Shown in pieces: positions 19,796-32,520 of a stretch of 64,000 bases of DNA (positions are counted from its first letter, which is position 1; the number at the start of each line of letters is the position of its first letter). Below the pieces are notes generated by a model. That model searched no databases and was not told where the DNA came from. It worked only from the letters and a program-made list of their open reading frames with translations. The position numbers and the translations under genes are program-made. The DNA is taken from positions 186,001 to 250,000 of the forward strand of contig NZ_JAAGRN010000001.1 of NCBI RefSeq assembly GCF_010499255.1. The letters are read 5' to 3'. This DNA is from Sheuella amnicola (GTDB lineage: Bacteria > Pseudomonadota > Gammaproteobacteria > Burkholderiales > Burkholderiaceae_B).

Positions 19796-21661
19796 TTAAA
19801 GCGCGACAGTCGAAAACCAGGGTACGGCGGCAATTGCGATCAACCCGATGATGAGCGCGATGATGTAAGGCCATATAGCGGCCATCACCTTGTCGGGTGA
19901 TTCATCACCGATGCGACATGCGACATAGAATCCTACGCCGATAGGCGGCATCATCAGTCCGATGTTCATGGCAGTTACCACCACCATCGAATAATGGATG
20001 TCGTGTATGCCGAGCTTTTTAGCGATCGGGAACATGATTGGTGCCAGAATCAAAATAGCCGGGAGGCCTTCAAGCAGGCATCCTAAGATTAAGAAGACCA
20101 GAATCGTCACCGCCATAAATGCGGCAACACCACCAGGCAGCGTGGTCAAGAATTGCGACAGACTCTGGACAACCCCACTTTGCGTGATCGCCCAGGCCAT
20201 GGCGGATGCCGTGCCCAAAATCAACAAAATAGCGCCACTTAAAGCGGCTGTTTCGACCAGCATGCCGTAAACCTTGCGCCATCCAATTCCACCGTATAGC
20301 ACCTGTCCGATGATCATGGCGTATAGCACTGCAATTGTAGATACTTCGGTCGCTGTCGCCACGCCTCCACCCACAGCGCTTCGGATCAAAAAGGGTAATA
20401 CCAGAGCAGGACCGGCAATCAGTAGCGCCTTCCAGATGATTGCGAAACCGGCTCGTTTAACGTTTTCCATTTTTTCGTGACGAGCCTTCCAGCGGGCAAG
20501 CGCCACAAGCGCTAGCAGTAAAACGCCGGCAATCACGACTCCGCTTTGGAATAATCCGGCAATCGATACTCCAGCCACCGATCCCAGGACAATCAGAACG
20601 ATGCTCGGTGGCACTGTGTCAGCCATGGCGGCACCCGTTGCGAGCAGGGCAATCATTTCTTTGGGCTGATGTCCGCGTCGTTTCATTTCGGGAAACAACG
20701 CCGGAGCGATAGTGGCCATATCCGATACTTTTGATCCCGATATGCCCGACACAATGAAGAGCGAACCCAGCAACACATAAGACATGCCTGCCTTGATGTG
20801 GCCAAGCAAAGATGCCAGAAAATCGACAATCGCCTTACCCATGCCTGTCGCATCCAGCACGCAGCCCAGCAACACAAAGATTGGAACAGAAACCAGAATC
20901 AGGCTTGACATGCCTTCATCCATACGGCCGATGATCACCATCAAAGGTACGGTAGTTGAAAAGGCCAAGTAACTCAGTGCGCCTAGTCCGAAGCAAAATG
21001 CTATTGGTACTCCGGCCACCAAACAGAGTGCAACGAGAACTACCAGAAACAATAAAGTGTTGTAGAGACCAATTTGTGTCAATTGAGCTGAAAATGTCCA
21101 GCACAGGGCGGCCAGAACAACTACAAGACCAATCGCCCCGATTAAATTGGCACGCGATACAGTTTGTGCAGCATAGGTCATCAACACACCAAGCATAGCG
21201 AGGATACCGAAAGCCAGGGCAGACACTCTGAATGAATTCGGAATATTCAGGGCAGGGGACGTCACAAACCATTCTTCCTGCGCATATTCAATTGCCGGAT
21301 GAATCAACGCGATCAAAAACGCGGCGATCGAGACAAGCGCAACAGCATGAACAAAGCCCCTGATACGCTCCGGCATCATTTGTAGAAACAAGGTCAGTCG
21401 CAAGTGCTCATTGCGATGCATGGCGATGGCAGTGCCAAGCATGGCAAGCCACAAGAATGAAATCGAAACCACCTCATCGATCCAGACGATCGGGATCGAA
21501 AATACATACCGCGATACGACACCGACTAGCAACATCACCACAATGACCGTCAATAGTACGGCACTCACGACTTCGAGCGGTTTAATGAGCGTGGTCACCA
21601 GAGCACTTCTGGGGGCAGTTTCCTCTGCAGCCGTGCTGGATTGATCGATGTCAGTACTCAT
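19796..21661 (-). CDS. TRAP transporter, fused small and large permease subunits (DctQM)
   Basis: Inner-membrane symporter subunits of a TRAP system for organic acids, 621 aa. The first 180 residues form the four-helix DctQ part (WIDEVVSISFLWLAMLGTAIAMHRNEHLRL), fused to a DctM part of about 12 helices with SGISGSKVSDMATIAPALFPEMKRRG and PPIGVGFYVACRIG. Fused DctQM proteins are common. The binding-protein gene lies immediately upstream with a hairpin between them. Substrate unknown. Confidence 0.92.
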   Translation of the reverse strand: MSTDIDQSSTAAEETAPRSALVTTLIKPLEVVSAVLLTVIVVMLLVGVVSRYVFSIPIVWIDEVVSISFLWLAMLGTAIAMHRNEHLRLTLFLQMMPERIRGFVHAVALVSIAAFLIALIHPAIEYAQEEWFVTSPALNIPNSFRVSALAFGILAMLGVLMTYAAQTVSRANLIGAIGLVVVLAALCWTFSAQLTQIGLYNTLLFLVVLVALCLVAGVPIAFCFGLGALSYLAFSTTVPLMVIIGRMDEGMSSLILVSVPIFVLLGCVLDATGMGKAIVDFLASLLGHIKAGMSYVLLGSLFIVSGISGSKVSDMATIAPALFPEMKRRGHQPKEMIALLATGAAMADTVPPSIVLIVLGSVAGVSIAGLFQSGVVIAGVLLLALVALARWKARHEKMENVKRAGFAIIWKALLIAGPALVLPFLIRSAVGGGVATATEVSTIAVLYAMIIGQVLYGGIGWRKVYGMLVETAALSGAILLILGTASAMAWAITQSGVVQSLSQFLTTLPGGVAAFMAVTILVFLILGCLLEGLPAILILAPIMFPIAKKLGIHDIHYSMVVVTAMNIGLMMPPIGVGFYVACRIGDESPDKVMAAIWPYIIALIIGLIAIAAVPWFSTVAL

Positions 21662-21699
21662 TTTTTACCTTTGGAATTACTTTGGATCTAAAAAGAAAT

Positions 21700-21733
21700 T
21701 CCGGATGATCGATCGTCGAACATCCGGATTTTT
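21700..21733 (-). terminator. Hairpin between dctP and dctQM genes
   Basis: TCCGGATG and CATCCGGA arms with a 13-base loop and T-rich flanks on both strands. It probably attenuates read-through, so that more binding protein than permease is made. Confidence 0.55.
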
Positions 21734-21798
21734 CAATAAGCCATCTTTGTCTTATTCGCGGAGTAACGGTTCGTTTACCGCAATAGACTTGGAAAAAC

Positions 21799-22818
21799 TT
21801 AAGCCAGCTTGCCGCTATAACGCTCAAGCAGTGCCCATGCTTCGTCACCCAGATTGGCTTTCCATTCTTTATAGAAACCGCCTGCGCGTAGACGGTCACG
21901 GAAGGAATCAGGCTTGGTCGTATTGAAAATCATGCCCTTATCTGTCAGACCTTTTTGCAAGCCAGCGTTCATTGCAGCAACATCGGCGCGCTCTTTCAAA
22001 CCGGCGGCATTGATGTTTTTGGCGACGATCGTGCGCAGGTTTTCAGGCAGCTTTTCCCAGGCGCGACGGTTGGCCAGGAACCAGAATCCATCCCACATGT
22101 GATTCGTGATGGAACAGTATTTCTGAACTTCATTCAGTTTGGCCGTATCGATAATAGCCAGGGGATTTTCCTGTCCGTCCACGACCTTGGTCTGCAAGGC
22201 ACTGTAAACCTCGTTGAAGTTGATCGATGCGGGCGCAGAGTCAAAAGCCTTAAACATGGATGTCCACAGCGGCGACACCGGAACGCGGATCTTGAAGCCT
22301 TTCAAGTCCTCAGCCGTCTGAATTGGCTTGGTGGACGATGTGATCTGGCGGAAACCGTTGTCCCAGATCTTATCCATAGCAATCAGGTTGACCTTGGCGA
22401 TTTCTTTGCGAACGTGCGCGCCCAAGTCGCCATCCATGGCCTTCCAGACCGCGTCGTAATTTTCGAAGGCAAAACCGATGCCCGAGATCGAAGCGCCTTT
22501 GACTAGAGTTGCCAGAATCAGGGGAGACAAAGTGAAGAATTCGACACCACCGCTACGAACCTGGCTGAGCATATCCGTATCCGATCCAAGCTGGCTGCTT
22601 GGGAAGATGCGGATTTCTACTCGACCCGATGTTTCGGCCAGAATGGCGTCCGCCATTTCTTTAGCCCGGATGTTCATCGGATGGGTGACTGGAAGGTTAT
22701 TCGCATATTTGTACGAAAACTCGGCCTTGGACTGAGCCCAAGCACTGCGCAGAGGGGAAGCCATGGCGATCATGCCGGCGCCGGCACCAGCCAGCAGATT
22801 GCGTCTTGAAATGGACAT
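21799..22818 (-). CDS. TRAP transporter substrate-binding protein (DctP family)
   Basis: Periplasmic solute receptor, about 339 aa. The N-terminus SRRNLLAGAGAGMIAMASPLRSAWAQ is a twin-arginine-type signal with an AWA cleavage site. The mature part has the DctP pattern: MADAILAETSGRVEIRIFPSSQLGSDTDMLSQVRSG, FKIRVPVSP with the conserved substrate-contacting arginine, and the EVYSALQTKVVDGQENPL motif. The ATG was chosen for GGGAG upstream; an in-frame start 75 bases earlier would place residues ahead of the signal peptide. First gene of the TRAP operon. Confidence 0.92.
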   Translation of the reverse strand: MSISRRNLLAGAGAGMIAMASPLRSAWAQSKAEFSYKYANNLPVTHPMNIRAKEMADAILAETSGRVEIRIFPSSQLGSDTDMLSQVRSGGVEFFTLSPLILATLVKGASISGIGFAFENYDAVWKAMDGDLGAHVRKEIAKVNLIAMDKIWDNGFRQITSSTKPIQTAEDLKGFKIRVPVSPLWTSMFKAFDSAPASINFNEVYSALQTKVVDGQENPLAIIDTAKLNEVQKYCSITNHMWDGFWFLANRRAWEKLPENLRTIVAKNINAAGLKERADVAAMNAGLQKGLTDKGMIFNTTKPDSFRDRLRAGGFYKEWKANLGDEAWALLERYSGKLA

Positions 22819-22908
22819 CGGGTGTCTCCCTAAAATTGTTTCCATTCGTATCATAGCAACGATCCCTGGAACTTCTGCCCTGTTTAGCCCCATTGGAGGC
22901 TAAAATGC

Positions 22909-25900
22909 GTGTTTTCCCCTATCAGCTGCCACGCGATCACCACTGTGTCTTATATCCTGCACATCCCCGGCTCGTCAGTATTGTCAATCTTTCGCCAAGA
23001 ACGCCTCTTGGCCCGCATGAAGGCGCTGGGTTTACCCATTGCCTCCGTTACGGCCAGATACGAGCATTTTGTCTGGTGTGATGAGGCTCCCGACAGTGCG
23101 ACTGAGTTGCGTTTAAAGCAGTTGCTTGACTATGGCAATCCGTATGTTGCTCCTGAAAATGCATCGGGAGCAGTTGAATTAACTGTTATCCCCCGTCTTG
23201 GGACGATTTCCGCCTGGGCAAGCAAGGCGACAGATATTGCCCATAATTGCGGTTTTTTCACTGTCAGACGTATTGAGCGCGGTATTCGTTATGTTTTGAT
23301 TCCTGAGCGCAGTTGGCTTAAGACCAAGACGATCGATTCCGAAATGTTGGCCAAGGCTGCGTCTTGCCTGCATGATCGGATGACCGAAACGGTTGTGGAT
23401 AATCGATTCGATCCTCAAGCGCTTTTCGACTCGTTGCCCGGTAAACCCATGCAAACTGTACCGGTCATCGAGAAGGGTAAGGCTGCTTTACTTGAAGCGA
23501 ATACTACGCTTGGTCTTGCGCTTTCTGAGGATGAAATCGATTATTTGACGACGTCTTTCACTGAGTTAGGCCGAAATCCGACCGATGTCGAGTTGATGAT
23601 GTTTGCTCAGGCTAACAGCGAGCATTGTCGTCACAAAATTTTCAATGCCCAATGGGTGATTGATGGTCAGCCCACCACCAAGACCCTGTTTGGCATGATC
23701 CGCGAAACACACGCCGCCCAGCCCTTGGGCACGGTTGTCGCTTACTCGGATAATTCCGCCATTATGGAAGGTGGACAGGCCAAGCGTTTCTATCCGGCAA
23801 TCCCGACTAACGAGGTTGCGCCTGTTTATGCCTTGCATGATCAGTTGGTTCACACCATCATGAAGGTCGAGACCCATAATCATCCGACCGCAATTGCACC
23901 TTTCGAAGGTGCGTCGACCGGTGCGGGTGGCGAGATCAGGGACGAGGGCGCAACCGGACGCGGCTCAAAACCCAAAGCGGGTTTGGCTGGTTTTACAGTT
24001 TCGCATCTGCTGCTGGATGACGCAAAGCGTCCATGGGAAGCCGATCATCATGGCGCGCCGGATCGTATCGCGTCGCCATTGTCGATCATGATCGATGGAC
24101 CCCTGGGTGCCGCAGCATTCAATAATGAGTTTGGTCGTCCGAATTTGCTGGGTTACTTCCGGTCTTATGAACAGACTGCTGGGGATGTCCGGTGGGGCTA
24201 TCACAAGCCAATCATGATTGCCGGTGGTTTGGGCAGCATTGATGCGGGTCTGACCAAAAAGAATGAAATCACTCCCGGTGCGTTACTGATCCAACTTGGT
24301 GGTCCCGGGTTACGTATTGGCATGGGTGGCAGTGCCGCATCCAGCATGGCTGTGGGTACTAATACGGCGGCGCTGGATTTTGATTCCGTTCAGCGCGGCA
24401 ATCCAGAAATCGAGCGCCGTGCTCAAGAGGTGATCGATCGTTGTTGGCAACAAGGCCAAAACAATCCGATCATTGCCATTCACGATGTAGGTGCAGGTGG
24501 CTTATCCAACGCTTTTCCTGAATTGGTTAATGATGCCGGACGAGGCGCTACTTTTGAACTTAAGCGTGTTCATCTGGAAGAGTCGGGCATGTCACCGGCC
24601 GAGATCTGGAGTAACGAGTCGCAAGAGCGTTATGTTCTTTCTGTTTTGCCCCAAGATCTTGAACGATTCAAAGAAATTGCCGACCGCGAGCGTTGCCCAT
24701 TCGCAGTGATTGGCGTTGCAACAGAAGAGCGACAGTTGCGCGTATTGAATGGCGAAGGTTTGCCTGGAATCGATCCCGTCAGCCCCCCTCAGGCATTGCG
24801 TCCGGTCGATGTGCCGATCGATGTCATTCTGGGTAAACCGCCCCGTATGACTCGCGATGTCAAGCGCTTGCCTGGCGTTGCCGAGCCTTTGGATTTGACT
24901 GTTATTACCTTGGATGATGCTGCCGAGCGGGTGTTGCAACATCCAACCGTTGCGAATAAAACGTTTTTGATCACTATTGGTGACCGAACAGTGGGCGGAC
25001 TTTCAAGTCGTGATCAGATGGTTGGTCCCTGGCAGGTCCCGGTCGCTGATTGCGCGGTGACTCTGGCCGATCATGATGGTGTTCGTGGCGAAGCCATGGC
25101 CATGGGTGAGCGTACTCCAGTTGCTGTCATTGATGCACCCGCTTCCGGACGCATGGCGGTAGCCGAGGCGTTGACAAACCTGGCTGCTGCGGATGTTGCC
25201 CGTATCGAAGACATCAAATTGTCTGCCAACTGGATGGCGGCCTGTGGTGCGCCCGGTCAGGATGCCGCACTGTACGACACCGTTTCCGCAGTCAGTGTGT
25301 TGTGTCAGCAGGTTGGTTTGTCAATCCCGGTCGGCAAGGACTCCCTATCCATGCAAACAGCATGGAACCAGGATGGCGAAAATCGTAAGGTCATTGCACC
25401 GGTATCGCTGATTGTTTCCGCTTTTGCGCCTGTCAAGGACGTGCGCAACACGCTGACACCGCAGCTGCGTACCGATGTGGGACCGACCAGTTTGATTCTG
25501 ATTGATTTGGGGCAGGGCAAGCATCGCATGGGTGCTTCGATTTTGTCTCAGGTGTGTAACCAGCTTGGCGAGCAGACGCCGGATCTTGATGATGCAGAGG
25601 CTTTGCGCACTTTCTTTGTCACCATACGTGCCTTGGCGGAGTCGGGTGTCATCCTGGCTTATCACGATCGATCGGACGGCGGCCTGTTCGCAACTATTTG
25701 CGAGATGGCCTTCGCCGGTCATACGGGCGTCTCAGTCAATATAGACATGTTGACGATTGATGCCAATGTTTCCGACTGGGGCGATTACAAGATTCGTGCA
25801 GATCAGGTTGCCGTCCAGCGCAATGAGATGACCCTCAAGGCTCTGTTTGCCGAGGAGGCTGGGGCTGTGATTCAGGTGCCTTCATCTGAGCGTGATGCAG

Positions 25901-26979
25901 TCATGCAGGTATTGCGCGCAGCCGGATTGTCTACGCATTCTCATGTAATCGGTTCCTTGAACGGTTCCGATGAGGTTGAGTTTTTTAGGGATGGCAAGCG
26001 TATCTGGGGTCGCCCGCGCGCCGATCTTGGTCAAATCTGGAGCGATGTGAGTTATCGGATCGCATCCTTACGCGACAACCCGGCTTGTGCTCAGGCTGAG
26101 TTTGCGGCCTGGGCCGACGCAGCTGACCCGGGGATGTCTCCAAACGTTAGTTACGACCCTCAGTTGAACGTGGCTGCACCGTTTATCATCAAAGGCGCTC
26201 GTCCCCGCGTCGCGATTTTGCGTGAGCAGGGGTGTAACAGCCAGGTTGAAATGGCCTGGGCATTCGATAAATCGGGCTTCGAGGCTTGGGATGTGCACAT
26301 GACCGATCTGCAATCCGGTTATGTCGATCTATCCCTGTTCCAGGGCTTGGTGGCTGTCGGTGGATTCAGTTATGGCGATACGCTTGGCGCGGGCGAAGGT
26401 TGGGCGCGCAGCATTTTGTTCAATACGCAGTTGTCGGATCAGTTCGCCGCTTATTTCAATCGCAAGGATACGTTTGGTCTGGGCGTGTGCAACGGATGTC
26501 AGATGATGGCCGCTCTAGCTAGCATGATTCCCGGAGCTGAAAACTGGCCACGCTTTACCCGTAACGTTTCCGAAAAATACGAGGCGCGTTTTTCGATGGT
26601 TGAGGTGATGGATTCGCCATCGCTATTTTTCAAGGGCATGTCCGGTGCGCGTATGCCAGTCGCGGTCGCCCATGGTGAAGGTTTTGCAAACTTCGCACGC
26701 CAGGGTAATGCGGACAAGGTCTTGGGCGCTTTGCGCTATATCGACAATCGTGGTCAAGCCACCGAGGCTTATCCATTCAATCCGAACGGAAGTCCGAATG
26801 GACTGACCTCAGTCACGACTGCCGATGGTCGATTCACGGTCTTGATGCCTCATCCCGAACGCGTCACACGCAACGTCATGATGTCCTGGGCACCGCAACG
26901 TTGGGGTCAGGCGGATCCGGGCGGCATGTATTCCCCATGGATGCGTTTCTTCCAGAACGCCCGTGTAGCCATTGGTTGA
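22909..26979 (+). CDS. purL: Phosphoribosylformylglycinamidine synthase (single-chain PurL)
   Basis: ATP- and glutamine-dependent conversion of FGAR to FGAM in purine synthesis. The single-chain form has an N-terminal PurS-like domain (about 1-150), a linker with [10 protein letters not shown], two AIR-synthase-like halves with [14 protein letters not shown] and [13 protein letters not shown], and a C-terminal glutaminase domain ([11 protein letters not shown] with the nucleophile cysteine, and PHPERVTR). The start is uncertain: the GTG used here has GGAGG nine bases upstream, while a later GTG (22945) gives the more typical N-terminus [10 protein letters not shown]. An ATG at 22905 in another frame sits between the ribosome site and this start. 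Confidence 0.94.
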   Translation: MFSPISCHAITTVSYILHIPGSSVLSIFRQERLLARMKALGLPIASVTARYEHFVWCDEAPDSATELRLKQLLDYGNPYVAPENASGAVELTVIPRLGTISAWASKATDIAHNCGFFTVRRIERGIRYVLIPERSWLKTKTIDSEMLAKAASCLHDRMTETVVDNRFDPQALFDSLPGKPMQTVPVIEKGKAALLEANTTLGLALSEDEIDYLTTSFTELGRNPTDVELMMFAQANSEHCRHKIFNAQWVIDGQPTTKTLFGMIRETHAAQPLGTVVAYSDNSAIMEGGQAKRFYPAIPTNEVAPVYALHDQLVHTIMKVETHNHPTAIAPFEGASTGAGGEIRDEGATGRGSKPKAGLAGFTVSHLLLDDAKRPWEADHHGAPDRIASPLSIMIDGPLGAAAFNNEFGRPNLLGYFRSYEQTAGDVRWGYHKPIMIAGGLGSIDAGLTKKNEITPGALLIQLGGPGLRIGMGGSAASSMAVGTNTAALDFDSVQRGNPEIERRAQEVIDRCWQQGQNNPIIAIHDVGAGGLSNAFPELVNDAGRGATFELKRVHLEESGMSPAEIWSNESQERYVLSVLPQDLERFKEIADRERCPFAVIGVATEERQLRVLNGEGLPGIDPVSPPQALRPVDVPIDVILGKPPRMTRDVKRLPGVAEPLDLTVITLDDAAERVLQHPTVANKTFLITIGDRTVGGLSSRDQMVGPWQVPVADCAVTLADHDGVRGEAMAMGERTPVAVIDAPASGRMAVAEALTNLAAADVARIEDIKLSANWMAACGAPGQDAALYDTVSAVSVLCQQVGLSIPVGKDSLSMQTAWNQDGENRKVIAPVSLIVSAFAPVKDVRNTLTPQLRTDVGPTSLILIDLGQGKHRMGASILSQVCNQLGEQTPDLDDAEALRTFFVTIRALAESGVILAYHDRSDGGLFATICEMAFAGHTGVSVNIDMLTIDANVSDWGDYKIRADQVAVQRNEMTLKALFAEEAGAVIQVPSSERDAVMQVLRAAGLSTHSHVIGSLNGSDEVEFFRDGKRIWGRPRADLGQIWSDVSYRIASLRDNPACAQAEFAAWADAADPGMSPNVSYDPQLNVAAPFIIKGARPRVAILREQGCNSQVEMAWAFDKSGFEAWDVHMTDLQSGYVDLSLFQGLVAVGGFSYGDTLGAGEGWARSILFNTQLSDQFAAYFNRKDTFGLGVCNGCQMMAALASMIPGAENWPRFTRNVSEKYEARFSMVEVMDSPSLFFKGMSGARMPVAVAHGEGFANFARQGNADKVLGALRYIDNRGQATEAYPFNPNGSPNGLTSVTTADGRFTVLMPHPERVTRNVMMSWAPQRWGQADPGGMYSPWMRFFQNARVAIG

Positions 26980-27020
26980 TGGATATATCTGTCGTTTGAT
27001 CGATCAGTTGAGCATTAATC

Positions 27021-27055
27021 GTTCATGCCCGCCTCTAATTGTGGCGGGGATGAAC
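27021..27055. terminator. Strong hairpin between convergent purL and thioesterase genes
   Basis: GTTCATGCCCGCC pairs with GGCGGGGATGAAC, one G opposite G aside, around a 9-base loop. There is no T tract, but the position suits bidirectional termination or 3' end protection. Confidence 0.5.
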
Positions 27056-27063
27056 AGGTGCGC

Positions 27064-27606
27064 TCAGGAGTGCTGCAAATCAACGATAATCGCCGTCGTT
27101 GTGGCGATCGCGTGCAGTTTGCCATCCGGTCCGATTAACCGACCCTCGGCCGTTGCGATCTGACGCCCGACCTGAACTGCTTTGCCGATCGCGCGTACAC
27201 GACCAACATTCGGTGAAAGTGCCCGAATCATTTTCACACTTAAATCAAGCGTGCTATACCCCTTGCCAGGTGGCAACATGGAATGAATGGCGTTGCCCAC
27301 GGCAGCATCCATAATTGTGGCAAACCAGCCCCCATGCACAAACCCCTGCACATTTAAAACGTTTTCCTGTGGATTGCCTTGAACGACGGCATGTCCGGGC
27401 GAGACTTCCATGATCATGTAGTTCATGGTGGTTGCCATGTTTCCGTTTGGTAATTCACCACGGATGACGGACTGCATTACTTCAAGACCGGATTTGTCGG
27501 CGACCTGCCCCCTTTTTAAAAATCCCGGAAGGCGTCCATTGGGCATGGCTTTGAGTTGTTTTTCTTCCGCTTCTATCCAGGCGGCCAGTGTGTTTTCTTG
27601 ACTCAT
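27064..27606 (-). CDS. PaaI-family hotdog thioesterase
   Basis: Predicted acyl-CoA or aryl-CoA thioesterase of 180 aa. The hotdog core contains the signature VHGGWFATIMDAAVGNAIHSMLPPGKGYSTLDLSVKMIRAL followed by VGRQIATAEGRLIGPDGKLHAIATTTAIIV. The first 45 residues precede the hotdog fold. Substrate unknown. It stands alone on the minus strand between purL and guaB. Confidence 0.82.
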   Translation of the reverse strand: MSQENTLAAWIEAEEKQLKAMPNGRLPGFLKRGQVADKSGLEVMQSVIRGELPNGNMATTMNYMIMEVSPGHAVVQGNPQENVLNVQGFVHGGWFATIMDAAVGNAIHSMLPPGKGYSTLDLSVKMIRALSPNVGRVRAIGKAVQVGRQIATAEGRLIGPDGKLHAIATTTAIIVDLQHS

Positions 27607-27687
27607 ATTTATTTAGTGTGGTTTAAATTCTGATTATTTAAAAATTGATACGAAAATAGGTGCAATATTACAAGGGTATTCACTTAA

Positions 27688-29196
<1,509 letters not shown>

Positions 29197-29224
29197 GTAC
29201 CGATTCATATTCAACTATTTGACT

Positions 29225-29255
29225 GACACCGGCTTGATCGCCGGTGTCGCTTTTT
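29225..29255 (+). terminator. Terminator or attenuator between guaB and guaA
   Basis: GACACCGGC and GCCGGTGTC form a perfect 9-base stem with a TTGATC loop, followed by GCTTTTT. It would reduce read-through into guaA, which starts 19 bases later. Confidence 0.75.
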
Positions 29256-29273
29256 AAAACAGGCTTGGCTCTT

Positions 29274-30866
29274 ATGCACCAGCGAATTCTGATTCTCGAC
29301 TACGGCTCACAGGTTACTCAATTGATCGCACGTCGCGTGCGTGAGGCTGGAGTCTATTGTGAACTCCATCCAGGTGATGTGACCGACGAATTTCTTCGTG
29401 GCCAATTGGCTCAGGGACTCAAAGGCGTTATTTTGTCCGGTAGCCACGCTTCGGCCTATGAAGAAGATTCGCTGAAAGTTCCTCCTGCAGTGTTTGATTT
29501 GGGTGTTCCGGTTCTGGGTATTTGCTACGGCATGCAGGCCATGGCACAGCAGTTGGGCGGTGAGGTAAGCAACGCTGATCATCGCGAATTCGGTTACGCC
29601 GAAGTGCGTGCACGAGGCCATACCAAATTACTCAATGGCATTGAGGATTTCAGCACGCCTGAAGGCCATGGCATGCTTAAAGTTTGGATGAGTCATGGCG
29701 ATCAGGTCACGCGCCTGCCGGATGGCTTCAAAGTGATGGCATCGACCGACTCCTGTCCAATCGCAGGTATGGCTGATGAGGCACGCGGTTTTTATGCTGT
29801 GCAGTTCCATCCTGAAGTCACGCATACTGTTCAGGGCCAGGCTTTGCTCAATCGCTTTGTGCTCGAGATTTGCGGCTGCGTTGGCGACTGGAATATGCCT
29901 AATTATGTCGAAGAAGCCGTTGCGCGTATTCGCGAGCAAGTTGGCGATGATGAAGTTATTCTCGGTTTGTCGGGAGGTGTTGATTCATCCGTAGCTGCAG
30001 CCTTGATCCATAAGGCAATCGGTGATCGACTGACCTGTGTTTTTGTTGATCATGGTTTGCTGCGTCTGGATGAAGGCAAGCAAGTCATGAAGACCTTCGC
30101 AGAAAACATGGGTGTCAAAATCATCCACGTCGATGCGTCTTCGCAATTCATGGGCAAGTTGTCCGGTGTGACTGATCCCGAAGCCAAACGTAAAATTATT
30201 GGTAAAGAGTTTGTTGAAGTATTCCAATCCGAATCGGGCAAACTTAAGCAAGCCAAATGGTTGGCTCAGGGTACGATTTATCCCGATGTGATCGAATCTG
30301 CGGGTGCTAAAACCGGCAAGGCCGTTGCAATCAAATCACACCATAACGTGGGCGGTCTGCCAGACACCTTGAACTTGAAGCTGCTCGAACCCTTACGCGA
30401 ACTTTTCAAGGACGAAGTGCGTAAACTCGGTGTCGCACTTGGTCTGCCGCATGGCATGGTGTATCGCCATCCATTCCCTGGTCCCGGCCTTGGTGTGCGT
30501 ATCCTTGGCGAAGTCAAAACTGAGTACGCAGACCTGCTTAGACGCGCCGATGCGATTTTTATCGAAGAGCTTCACAACCATATCGATAAAGCATCCAATC
30601 TCAGCTGGTACGACCTGACCTCGCAAGCTTTTGCTGTCTTCTTGCCTGTCAAGTCTGTTGGCGTGATGGGTGATGGACGTACCTACGATTATGTTGTCGC
30701 ATTACGTGCTGTTCAGACCACTGACTTCATGACAGCGGATTGGGCTCCGTTACCTTACCCATTGCTTGCCAAGGTGTCTTCGAGAATCATTAACGAAGTC
30801 CGCGGTATTAATCGCGTTGTATATGATGTGTCGAGTAAACCTCCGGCTACGATTGAGTGGGAATGA
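29274..30866 (+). CDS. guaA: GMP synthase (glutamine-hydrolysing)
   Basis: Amidates XMP to GMP using glutamine and ATP; 530 aa. The class I glutaminase domain has [15 protein letters not shown] (nucleophile Cys) and HPEVTHT. The ATP-pyrophosphatase P-loop is [12 protein letters not shown]. The dimerisation domain ends in the conserved PPATIEWE. The ATG giving [18 protein letters not shown] was chosen as the family start. The last codons (IEWE-stop) are the insertion target of the island that begins here, and the coding sequence is left intact. Confidence 0.97.
   Translation: MHQRILILDYGSQVTQLIARRVREAGVYCELHPGDVTDEFLRGQLAQGLKGVILSGSHASAYEEDSLKVPPAVFDLGVPVLGICYGMQAMAQQLGGEVSNADHREFGYAEVRARGHTKLLNGIEDFSTPEGHGMLKVWMSHGDQVTRLPDGFKVMASTDSCPIAGMADEARGFYAVQFHPEVTHTVQGQALLNRFVLEICGCVGDWNMPNYVEEAVARIREQVGDDEVILGLSGGVDSSVAAALIHKAIGDRLTCVFVDHGLLRLDEGKQVMKTFAENMGVKIIHVDASSQFMGKLSGVTDPEAKRKIIGKEFVEVFQSESGKLKQAKWLAQGTIYPDVIESAGAKTGKAVAIKSHHNVGGLPDTLNLKLLEPLRELFKDEVRKLGVALGLPHGMVYRHPFPGPGLGVRILGEVKTEYADLLRRADAIFIEELHNHIDKASNLSWYDLTSQAFAVFLPVKSVGVMGDGRTYDYVVALRAVQTTDFMTADWAPLPYPLLAKVSSRIINEVRGINRVVYDVSSKPPATIEWE
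30852..30866 (+). repeat. attL: left attachment site in the 3' end of guaA
   Basis: ATTGAGTGGGAATGA, the last codons and stop of guaA, recurs as GAGTGGGAGTGA at the far island border. guaA is a known target of P4-type integrases. Confidence 0.85.
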
Positions 30867-30912
30867 TTCCGCGTCTGGCACAGCCAGGCACCTGATGGCA
30901 TGAAATGCCGCT

Positions 30913-30940
30913 AAGCCCGCGTAATTGCGGGCTTTTTTTT
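30913..30940 (+). terminator. Rho-independent terminator inside the left island end
   Basis: AAGCCCGC and GCGGGCTT with a GTAATT loop and eight Ts. It lies just after attL, so the island supplies a new terminator to guaA, whose own is displaced to the right border. Confidence 0.85.
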
Positions 30941-31170
30941 GTTTGTGTTTGGCACGATCTGGCAACGGGAGGAAGCGCCAAGCACCGTTTGAGCATGGCA
31001 TTAAAGCTGGTATTATGGTTTGGCGATGCCATGATTGATGCCGATACCATGCTGCGTTCTTTTGTGTGTTCATGGTATTAATATTCTATAAGTTACTGTT
31101 TCGTAAGAAAAAATACGATAAATTCGAGATTTTTTCAGCATGGTATCGGAGACGAAGAAGGACAAGGTAC

Positions 31171-32373
31171 ATGCTGACCGATACCAAGCTGCGCAATCTC
31201 AAGCCCAGGGACAAACTCTACAAAGTGAATGACCGGGAAGGTCTCTATGTGGCAGTGACTCCAGCCGGCTCCATCTCGTTCCGTTACAACTACTCAATCA
31301 ACGGTCGGCAGGAGACCATCACCTTTGGGCGTTATGGTGTCGGTGGCATCACCCTGGCCGAAGCCCGCGAGCTGTTGGGTGACGCCAAGAAGATGGTTGC
31401 GGCGGGCAAGTCGCCGGCCAAGGAGAAAGCCCGAGACAAGGCGCGGGTGAAAGATGCAGAGACGTTCGGTGCCTGGGCGGAGAAGTGGCTGCGTGGCTAC
31501 CAGATGGCCGACTCCACCCGCGATATGCGCCGCTCGGTTTATGAGCGTGAGCTGAAGCCGAAATTCAGCAATCAGAAGCTGGTGGAGATCACCCACGAAG
31601 ACTTGCGGGCGCTGGCTGATGCCATTGTTGAGCGAGGCGCACCGGCCACCGCCGTTCATGTGCGTGAAATCGTGTTGCAGGTATTTCGCTGGGCCATCGA
31701 GCGTGGGCAGAAGGTCGAAAACCCGGCAGAACTGGTGCGCCCAACAAGCATCGCTCGATTCGAGCCACGTGACCGAGCGTTGACGCCAGAAGAAATTGGG
31801 CTGATGTACCAGTACATGGAGCGAGTGGGCACAAGCCCAACAAACCGTGCGGCGGCCAAGCTGTTATTGCTGACGATGGTGCGCAAGAGCGAGCTGACCA
31901 ATGCGACCTGGAGCGAGATCAATTTCAGCGAAGCGTTGTGGACGATTCCAAAGGAGCGGATGAAACGCCGTAACCCGCACCTGGTATTTCTGTCCCAGCA
32001 GGCTCTGGATATTTTCATTGCCATGAAAACCTTTGCCGGTGGTTCCGACTTCGTTTTGCCATCACGGTACGACTCGGATGCGCCGATGAGCGCTGCCACA
32101 CTTAACCAGGTGCTGACGCTGACTTACAAGGCGGCGCAGAAAGATGGGAAGTCACTTACCAAGTTCGGACCGCATGATTTGCGGCGCACAGCCAGCACGC
32201 TGTTGCATGAGGCCGGCTACAACACCGACTGGATCGAGAAGTGCCTGGCGCACGAGCAGAAGGGCGTGAGGGCTGTCTACAACAAGGCTGAGTACCGCGA
32301 GCAGCGGGCGGCGATGTTGCAGGATTGGGCCGATATGATTGATGAGTGGACTTCGGGAGGCAGTAAGGGTTGA
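31171..32373 (+). CDS. int: P4-type tyrosine integrase
   Basis: Site-specific recombinase for insertion into and excision from guaA; about 400 aa. It has an N-terminal DUF4102-type arm-binding domain (LTDTKLRNLKPRDKLYKVNDREGLYVAVTPAGS), a SAM-like core-binding domain (about 100-200) and a C-terminal catalytic domain with Arg in TMVRKSEL, HDLRR, and the nucleophile Tyr in VRAVYNKAEY. The start was placed at the ATG giving MLTDTKLRNL; an upstream in-frame ATG (31066) would add an unusual basic extension. It reads inward from attL, the usual position. Confidence 0.93.
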   Translation: MLTDTKLRNLKPRDKLYKVNDREGLYVAVTPAGSISFRYNYSINGRQETITFGRYGVGGITLAEARELLGDAKKMVAAGKSPAKEKARDKARVKDAETFGAWAEKWLRGYQMADSTRDMRRSVYERELKPKFSNQKLVEITHEDLRALADAIVERGAPATAVHVREIVLQVFRWAIERGQKVENPAELVRPTSIARFEPRDRALTPEEIGLMYQYMERVGTSPTNRAAAKLLLLTMVRKSELTNATWSEINFSEALWTIPKERMKRRNPHLVFLSQQALDIFIAMKTFAGGSDFVLPSRYDSDAPMSAATLNQVLTLTYKAAQKDGKSLTKFGPHDLRRTASTLLHEAGYNTDWIEKCLAHEQKGVRAVYNKAEYREQRAAMLQDWADMIDEWTSGGSKG

Positions 32374-32520
32374 TGTTTTTGCTATCTTTGATAGCATTGA
32401 AGTTGATGCCGTGAATTTATAAATAAGGCCGCCATTGGCATCGGGCAGGTCAATTACCGATTAGCTGCTTCGCGCAGCTACTCGATGAATAGCAACTATT
32501 CATTTGAGAGGTATTGACCC
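32374..32520 (+). promoter_or_regulatory. Upstream region of the excisionase gene with inverted repeats
   Basis: It contains GCTATC-TTT-GATAGC, and an AGCT-loop-AGCT element followed by CGATGAA. Similar copies of both recur upstream of the RHH gene and of trbJ. GAGAGG precedes the excisionase start. Confidence 0.45.

Noticed and set aside
22893..23081. Separate small gene starting at ATG 22905
   Set aside because: It lies wholly inside purL in another frame and its product has no family features. Kept only as a translation-start question.
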